A stretch of DNA of 19,395 nucleotides from an uncultured Moheibacter sp. (lineage in GTDB: Bacteria; Bacteroidota; Bacteroidia; Flavobacteriales; Weeksellaceae): positions 1 through 19,395 of the forward strand of contig CALLXZ010000342.1 of NCBI GenBank assembly GCA_937875605.1, given 5' to 3'. The translations under genes and the position numbers were made by a program. Of the stretch, positions 15,810 to 19,395 are shown piece after piece. Position 1 is the first letter of the stretch. Each line of letters starts with the position of its first letter. A model generated the notes under the pieces. The model ran no database searches, was not told the DNA's origin, and saw only the letters and a list, made by a program, of their open reading frames with translations.

Positions 15810-18188
15810 TCATTCTAAATTCCAACGCAAAATTCGCGAAGCAATTCGAGTACTTAATGTCGCAAAAATCACGACTGAAATTGAACTGATCGGCATGATG
15901 ATCGCCGCCATTACTGGTTCTAGATTTCCGGTGATAGCAAACCCTAAACCAATGAAATTGTATAAAAAACTGATGGTAAAAGCAGCCCAAATCAACTTGA
16001 TAGAAATTTTTGAAAATTTCAGAAAAGATGGAAAAGATCGAAAACTTTTCGCATCCAAAATCGCATCACATGAAGGAGAAAAATTATTAATATCTTCCGA
16101 CAACACAATTCCGACATCGCTCTGTTTAATGGCGCCTGAATCATTTAAACCGTCACCAAACATTAAAACTCGCCGGTTTTCTTTTTGTAAACTACTGATG
16201 AATTCCAACTTATCTTCCGGACTTTGATTAAATAAAAATTGGGTTGAAAGTGGAAAAATCTTTTTCAAATTCTCTTTTTCCGAATCATTATCACCCGAAA
16301 GAATTGAAATTTTATATTCATCCAATTCAGAAATCATTTCTTTTAAGCCCTTTCTATAATGATTTTTGAATTCAAATTTACCCTTAACTTTTCCATCCAT
16401 TGAAATATAAACTTGTGTTTGATTGATTTCAGAGAATTCATCAGCACCCACAAATTTTTGAGAACCTACTTTTATTTCTTTTCCATTTATCCATCCTATC
16501 TGGCCTTTTCCGGAAATTTCTTCATAATCCTTCACCTGAAAAACAGCATCAGGATGTAATTTATCATACAGAATACGGCTCAACGGATGATTGGAGTTTT
16601 TCAGAACGGCCTTTACAGAAGCGGTTTCCTCATCGTCTAGATGCTCACCTTGATAATTTACTTCTGCACCTTGGCTTTCGGTGATCGTTCCGGTTTTATC
16701 AAAAACGATTTCGTTCACTTTTGCCATATTTTCAATCGCAGCCGTGCTTTTTATGTACAGTTTTTTCTCTCCGAAAATCCGCATCACATTTCCCAAAATA
16801 AAAGGAGAAGATAGTCCAAGCGCACAAGGACAAGTAATAATAAGAATTGCGGTTACCACTTGCAAAATCTGCGTAGAATCCACAAAATACCAATAAACAG
16901 CTGCCAAAACGGTAATCGTTAAAATTATGATAACGAAATACTGACTGATGCTGTTGGTCAATTTATTTAGAGACGATTCTTCTTTTGAAAAAGCTTCGTT
17001 GTTCCAAAGTTGAGTTAAATAACTTTGATTTACATCTTTTATGATTTCCAGTTCAATTGCCTGACCGGATTGTTTGCCACCTGCATAAATTTTATCACCT
17101 TGTTTCTTCTCTATTAATTTGGATTCACCGGTAACAAAACTATTATCAATCATGGCTTCGCCTTTCATCAAAATGGCATCTGCGGGAATAATTTCTTCGT
17201 TTCGAATCAAAATACGATCACCTTTTTTCAATTCGGAAAGTAAAATGGGTTCTTCCAAACTATTCTTCAAACGGAGAACCGCAATCGGATAAAACGATTT
17301 ATAATCCCTATCAAATGCCAACGCCTTATAAGTTCTCTGCTGAAACCATTTTCCAATCAGCATAAAAAATGCTAACCCTGCGATGCTGTCAAAAAATCCG
17401 GGACTTAAATCAAAAATAATGTCATAGGTACTTCGTAAAAACAAAACCCAAAACCCAATGGCAATTGGCAAATCAATGTTGATGTATTTATTTTTAATGC
17501 CTTGCCAAGCCGATTTGAAATAATCGGTTGCGGAAAAAAACATAACCGGAAGCGACAAGAGAAACATACCCCAACGGAAAAATTCCTTGTTATTTTCCAA
17601 CCAGGTTTCTTCATCGCCCGAATATTCCGGAAACGCAAGCAACATGATATTCCCAAAACAAAATCCCGCTACGACCAATTTATAAAGCAGCATACGATCA
17701 TGACGATTGTCTTTTTTATCCAGTGTTTGGAGATTTACCGTTGGTTTATAACCCAATTGCGTCAGCAAACGAGCTACTTCACTTAATTTCATTTCGTCAC
17801 TTTTATACGAAATCTGAACATCTTTCTTGGTGAAATTAACGGTCGAATAGACAATATTAGGATTTACAGTCTGTAAACTTTCCAACAACCAAATACAAGA
17901 TGTACAATGAATTACCGGAATGTGAAATGTAACAACCGTCGTTCCGTCATCTGAAAAATCGACAACCTTTTCAAAAACTTCCGGTGTGTCCAAAAAGTCA
18001 AAATGATAATTGGCTTTTCCATCAGGACGAATTCCCGCATCCGAATTCATCGCATAAAAATTCTCCAAACCGGATGTATTCAAAATTTCGAATACAGTTT
18101 TACAACCCACACAGCAAAATTTCTTTCCTTCGAACTTTATTTGCTCTGCTTCTATACTTTGTCCGCAATGAAAACAATTTTCAGCCAT
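15810..18188 (-). CDS. ccoI: Copper-transporting P1B-type ATPase CcoI (FixI)
   Basis: CcoI exports Cu(I) to the periplasmic side for cbb3 assembly. The 792 residues begin with the cysteine-rich CcoI-type N-terminus (C5-x2-C8, then C25, C26 and C29), followed by an HMA-like domain with C95-TS-C98. Transmembrane helices are followed by the actuator motif TGES (353-356), the copper-channel motif C453-P-C455, the phosphorylation site D497-KTGT, the nucleotide-binding H534-P535, and GDGLND (678-683). MPISSISVV (765-773) lies in the last helix. All catalytic residues are intact. It heads the minus-strand cluster and is separated from ccoS by 79 bases that hold a second promoter. Confidence 0.97.
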   Translation of the reverse strand: MAENCFHCGQSIEAEQIKFEGKKFCCVGCKTVFEILNTSGLENFYAMNSDAGIRPDGKANYHFDFLDTPEVFEKVVDFSDDGTTVVTFHIPVIHCTSCIWLLESLQTVNPNIVYSTVNFTKKDVQISYKSDEMKLSEVARLLTQLGYKPTVNLQTLDKKDNRHDRMLLYKLVVAGFCFGNIMLLAFPEYSGDEETWLENNKEFFRWGMFLLSLPVMFFSATDYFKSAWQGIKNKYINIDLPIAIGFWVLFLRSTYDIIFDLSPGFFDSIAGLAFFMLIGKWFQQRTYKALAFDRDYKSFYPIAVLRLKNSLEEPILLSELKKGDRILIRNEEIIPADAILMKGEAMIDNSFVTGESKLIEKKQGDKIYAGGKQSGQAIELEIIKDVNQSYLTQLWNNEAFSKEESSLNKLTNSISQYFVIIILTITVLAAVYWYFVDSTQILQVVTAILIITCPCALGLSSPFILGNVMRIFGEKKLYIKSTAAIENMAKVNEIVFDKTGTITESQGAEVNYQGEHLDDEETASVKAVLKNSNHPLSRILYDKLHPDAVFQVKDYEEISGKGQIGWINGKEIKVGSQKFVGADEFSEINQTQVYISMDGKVKGKFEFKNHYRKGLKEMISELDEYKISILSGDNDSEKENLKKIFPLSTQFLFNQSPEDKLEFISSLQKENRRVLMFGDGLNDSGAIKQSDVGIVLSEDINNFSPSCDAILDAKSFRSFPSFLKFSKISIKLIWAAFTISFLYNFIGLGFAITGNLEPVMAAIIMPISSISVVIFATLSTRIASRILRWNLE

Positions 18189-18206
18189 ACTAATTGCAAA
18201 ATTAGT
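18189..18206. repeat. Perfect 7-4-7 inverted repeat over the ccoI promoter
   Basis: ACTAATT-GCAA-AATTAGT is a perfect inverted repeat immediately upstream of the ccoI start codon, covering its -7 element. A further arm, CTAATT (18209-18214), can pair with AATTAG (18200-18205). It may be an operator or chance in AT-rich DNA. Confidence 0.5.
18197..18204 (-). promoter_or_regulatory. Predicted -7 element for ccoI
   Basis: The minus strand reads TAATTTTG (TAnnTTTG), 8 bases from the ccoI ATG, exactly the spacing seen for ccoS. No -33 TTG is visible. The Fnr-like box centre is 48.5 bases from the final G, about -52.5, one helical turn further out than at ccoS. Confidence 0.45.
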
Positions 18207-18228
18207 TTCTAATTCGAGTGATTTAATG

Positions 18229-18236
18229 TAAATTTG
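18229..18236 (+). promoter_or_regulatory. Predicted -7 element for the Crp/Fnr-family regulator
   Basis: TAAATTTG matches TAnnTTTG and gives a predicted start near 18240 with a leader of about 18 nt. The Fnr-like box begins at that start, so binding there would block this promoter. Confidence 0.5.
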
Positions 18237-18239
18237 ACG

Positions 18240-18251
18240 TGATTTAAGTCA
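18240..18251. promoter_or_regulatory. Candidate Fnr-like box shared by ccoI and the regulator gene
   Basis: TGAT-TTAA-GTCA matches TGAY-N4-RTCA. It lies at about -52.5 for ccoI and about +1 to +12 for the regulator gene. That geometry would allow activation of ccoI and autorepression of the regulator from one site. Binding is inferred, not shown. Confidence 0.5.
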
Positions 18252-18257
18252 TTACCT

Positions 18258-18962
18258 ATGTCTGATATTTTAGAAAACGTAACCAACATCTGTGATTTAT
18301 TTGAAAATCCTGAAATTCTCAAGCACTTCACAAAAGAAGAACTTGCTGAACTAAGCCACGAAAAAAAAATCATTTCGTATAAAAAAGGTGACCTGATCAT
18401 AGAAGAGGGCGCTACACCCAAGGGTATTTATTATTTAGACAAAGGTACGGCGAAAATGTTCAAATTGGGCTTTAACGGCAAAGAACAAATTTTAAGATTC
18501 ACGAAATCGGGTGACATCATCGGCTACCGTTCTATTTTATCCCGACAGCCTTATGGCGCTTCTGCAACGGCAATGGAAGACACGGAAGTTTGTTTCATTC
18601 CTGAAAAATTTTTCCTGAAAGTTTTGGAACATCATCCGAAACTGGCTTTTGATATTTTGAGAAGAATTTCAGAAGATTTAGGCGAATCTGCTCAAACCAT
18701 CACTTTCCTTGCGCAGAAAACTGTGCGCGAACGTTTGGCTGAAGTTTTACTCTTACTCGAAAAAAAATTGGGAACCGACAAAGACGGATTTATCAAAATT
18801 TCTTTGACTCGTGAAGAAATGGCAAACCTCATCGGAACGGCGACAGAATCTGCGATTCGTTTGATTTCTGAATTCAAAACAGATAATTTAATCGAAGTTG
18901 AAGGTCGTAAAATTAAAATTCTAGCACATCAAAAGCTGACGAAGTTGGGGCATGTGAATTAA
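18258..18962 (+). CDS. Crp/Fnr-family transcriptional regulator
   Basis: This 234-residue protein has a cyclic-nucleotide-type beta-roll sensor domain (about 12-125), a dimerisation helix, and a C-terminal winged helix-turn-helix with TREEMANLIGTATESAIR (184-201). In the recognition helix E197 and R201 match E209 and R213 of E. coli FNR, which read the TGA core of the site, but FNR S212 is replaced by I200. Key cAMP-binding residues of CRP are not kept. It has only two cysteines: C12 and C112, the latter aligning with FNR C122 (VCFIP vs VCEIP). The canonical four-cysteine [4Fe-4S] set is therefore absent and the signal is unknown. It diverges from ccoI, the usual place for the regulator of cbb3 clusters in flavobacteria. 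Confidence 0.93.
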   Translation: MSDILENVTNICDLFENPEILKHFTKEELAELSHEKKIISYKKGDLIIEEGATPKGIYYLDKGTAKMFKLGFNGKEQILRFTKSGDIIGYRSILSRQPYGASATAMEDTEVCFIPEKFFLKVLEHHPKLAFDILRRISEDLGESAQTITFLAQKTVRERLAEVLLLLEKKLGTDKDGFIKISLTREEMANLIGTATESAIRLISEFKTDNLIEVEGRKIKILAHQKLTKLGHVN

Positions 18963-18982
18963 AATTGATTTGAAGAAGATTG

Positions 18983-19264
18983 CTAAAAATTGTCTTTATA
19001 TTTCAACTTAACTAATTCTTTTTCATCAACATTAAATACAAATTCATTTAGAATTGTATAGTAAAACACCGTTTTATCGCCTTCCTTGTATTCCATAACT
19101 CTATCGGGCTCTCCCCAAATCTCTTTGAACTTTGAAAATGAAATAGGAATTTCAGTTCTTTTAAATTTGGATGTATAATATCTTTCATGGAAAACAACGA
19201 ACCCGATTCCTATAATCAATAAAAGAAACAATATAGCAACAATATTTTCAACAATTTTCAACAA
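18983..19264 (-). CDS. Small membrane-anchored protein, function unknown
   Basis: I do not recognise this gene. It encodes up to 93 residues: one strong N-terminal membrane helix (about 6-25), then a small basic soluble domain with FKEIWGEPDRVMEYKEGDKTVFYY and NEFVFNVDEKELVKLKY. The pattern G-x-P-D-x-V-x-x-Y followed by short aromatic strands is reminiscent of SmpA/BamE-like folds, which is only a guess. No ATG is in frame before the helix: the frame opens after a TGA at 19270-19268, so translation would start at TTG 19264 or 19261. The start region lies inside a 10-bp tandem repeat that may have shifted the original ATG out of frame. It is convergent with the regulator gene, 20 bases away, with no clear terminator between. 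Confidence 0.6.
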   Translation of the reverse strand: MLKIVENIVAILFLLLIIGIGFVVFHERYYTSKFKRTEIPISFSKFKEIWGEPDRVMEYKEGDKTVFYYTILNEFVFNVDEKELVKLKYKDNF

Positions 19265-19270
19265 TTTTCA
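19239..19270. repeat. 10-bp tandem repeat at the start of the small membrane protein gene
   Basis: ACAATTTTCA occurs twice in exact tandem (19251-19260 and 19261-19270), preceded by a close relative with a 2-base insertion, ACAATATTTTCA (19239-19250). The unit length is not a multiple of three, so a copy-number change alters the reading frame. Confidence 0.85.
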
Positions 19271-19327
19271 ATGCACATTTATTTTAGCCTTAACGCTAAA
19301 GACAAGCTGAAAATTATACTTGTTAAC

Positions 19328-19395
19328 TTAATCTTTCAACTTCAAATAATACTGCCGCAACGAAACATCTAATTTCTCAATTGCATAACGCAGGC
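19328..19395 (-). CDS. C-terminal end of an unrecognised protein (partial)
   Basis: The minus strand is open from the window edge to a TAA at 19330-19328, giving the last 21 residues, LRYAIEKLDVSLRQYYLKLKD. The other two frames stop early. The amphipathic, charged sequence looks like a real helical C-terminus, but it is too short to identify. The 63 bases between it and the next gene hold no promoter that I can see. Confidence 0.5.
   Translation of the reverse strand, partial: LRYAIEKLDVSLRQYYLKLKD

Overview
This AT-rich window comes from a flavobacterium (phylum Bacteroidota, order Flavobacteriales; a Weeksellaceae/Chryseobacterium-like genome is my best guess). The clade signals are gldB and gldC, the IPExxxVDY-family gene between rnc and pyk, a ccoN-ccoO gene fusion, SPII lipoproteins, weak Shine-Dalgarno sequences and Bacteroidota-type -7 promoter elements (TAnnTTTG). 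Almost all of it is core metabolism and respiration. I saw no transposase, integrase, CRISPR array, tRNA or rRNA.

Layout. (1) 1-3269, minus strand: an acpP-fabF-rnc-IPExxxVDY-pyk run (fatty-acid synthesis, RNA processing, glycolysis), with pyk cut by the window edge. (2) 3430-5198, plus strand: pckA with its own promoter, a Fnr-like box and a clear terminator. (3) 5315-6314: a small class-II aminoacyl-tRNA-synthetase paralogue lacking an anticodon-binding domain (possible asparagine synthetase), with promoter and terminator. (4) 6308-7793, minus: gldB-gldC. (5) 7762-9385, plus: nadE, then a lipoprotein with two dockerin-like calcium-loop motifs. (6) 9386-18204, minus: a complete cbb3 oxidase cluster, ccoI-ccoS-ccoNO-ccoQ-ccoP-ccoG-ccoH-tauE/safE-like. 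ccoS and ccoQ are only 54 and 58 codons long. (7) 18229-18962, plus: a Crp/Fnr-family regulator divergent from ccoI. (8) 18983-19395, minus: a small membrane-anchored protein preceded by a 10-bp tandem repeat, and the last 21 residues of an unrecognised protein.

How the parts may work together. The cbb3 cluster encodes the oxidase (ccoNO, ccoP, ccoQ), copper delivery (ccoI, the TauE/SafE-like protein) and assembly factors (ccoS, ccoG, ccoH). The adjacent Crp/Fnr regulator probably controls it. Near-palindromes of the form TGAY-N4-RTCA lie at the ccoI/regulator promoters, upstream of ccoS and upstream of pckA, each at a sensible distance from a -7 element. The regulator lacks the N-terminal cysteine cluster of FNR but keeps a cysteine at the position of FNR Cys122. 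This proposed circuit and the stand-alone synthetase are the most interesting parts of an otherwise ordinary stretch of genome.
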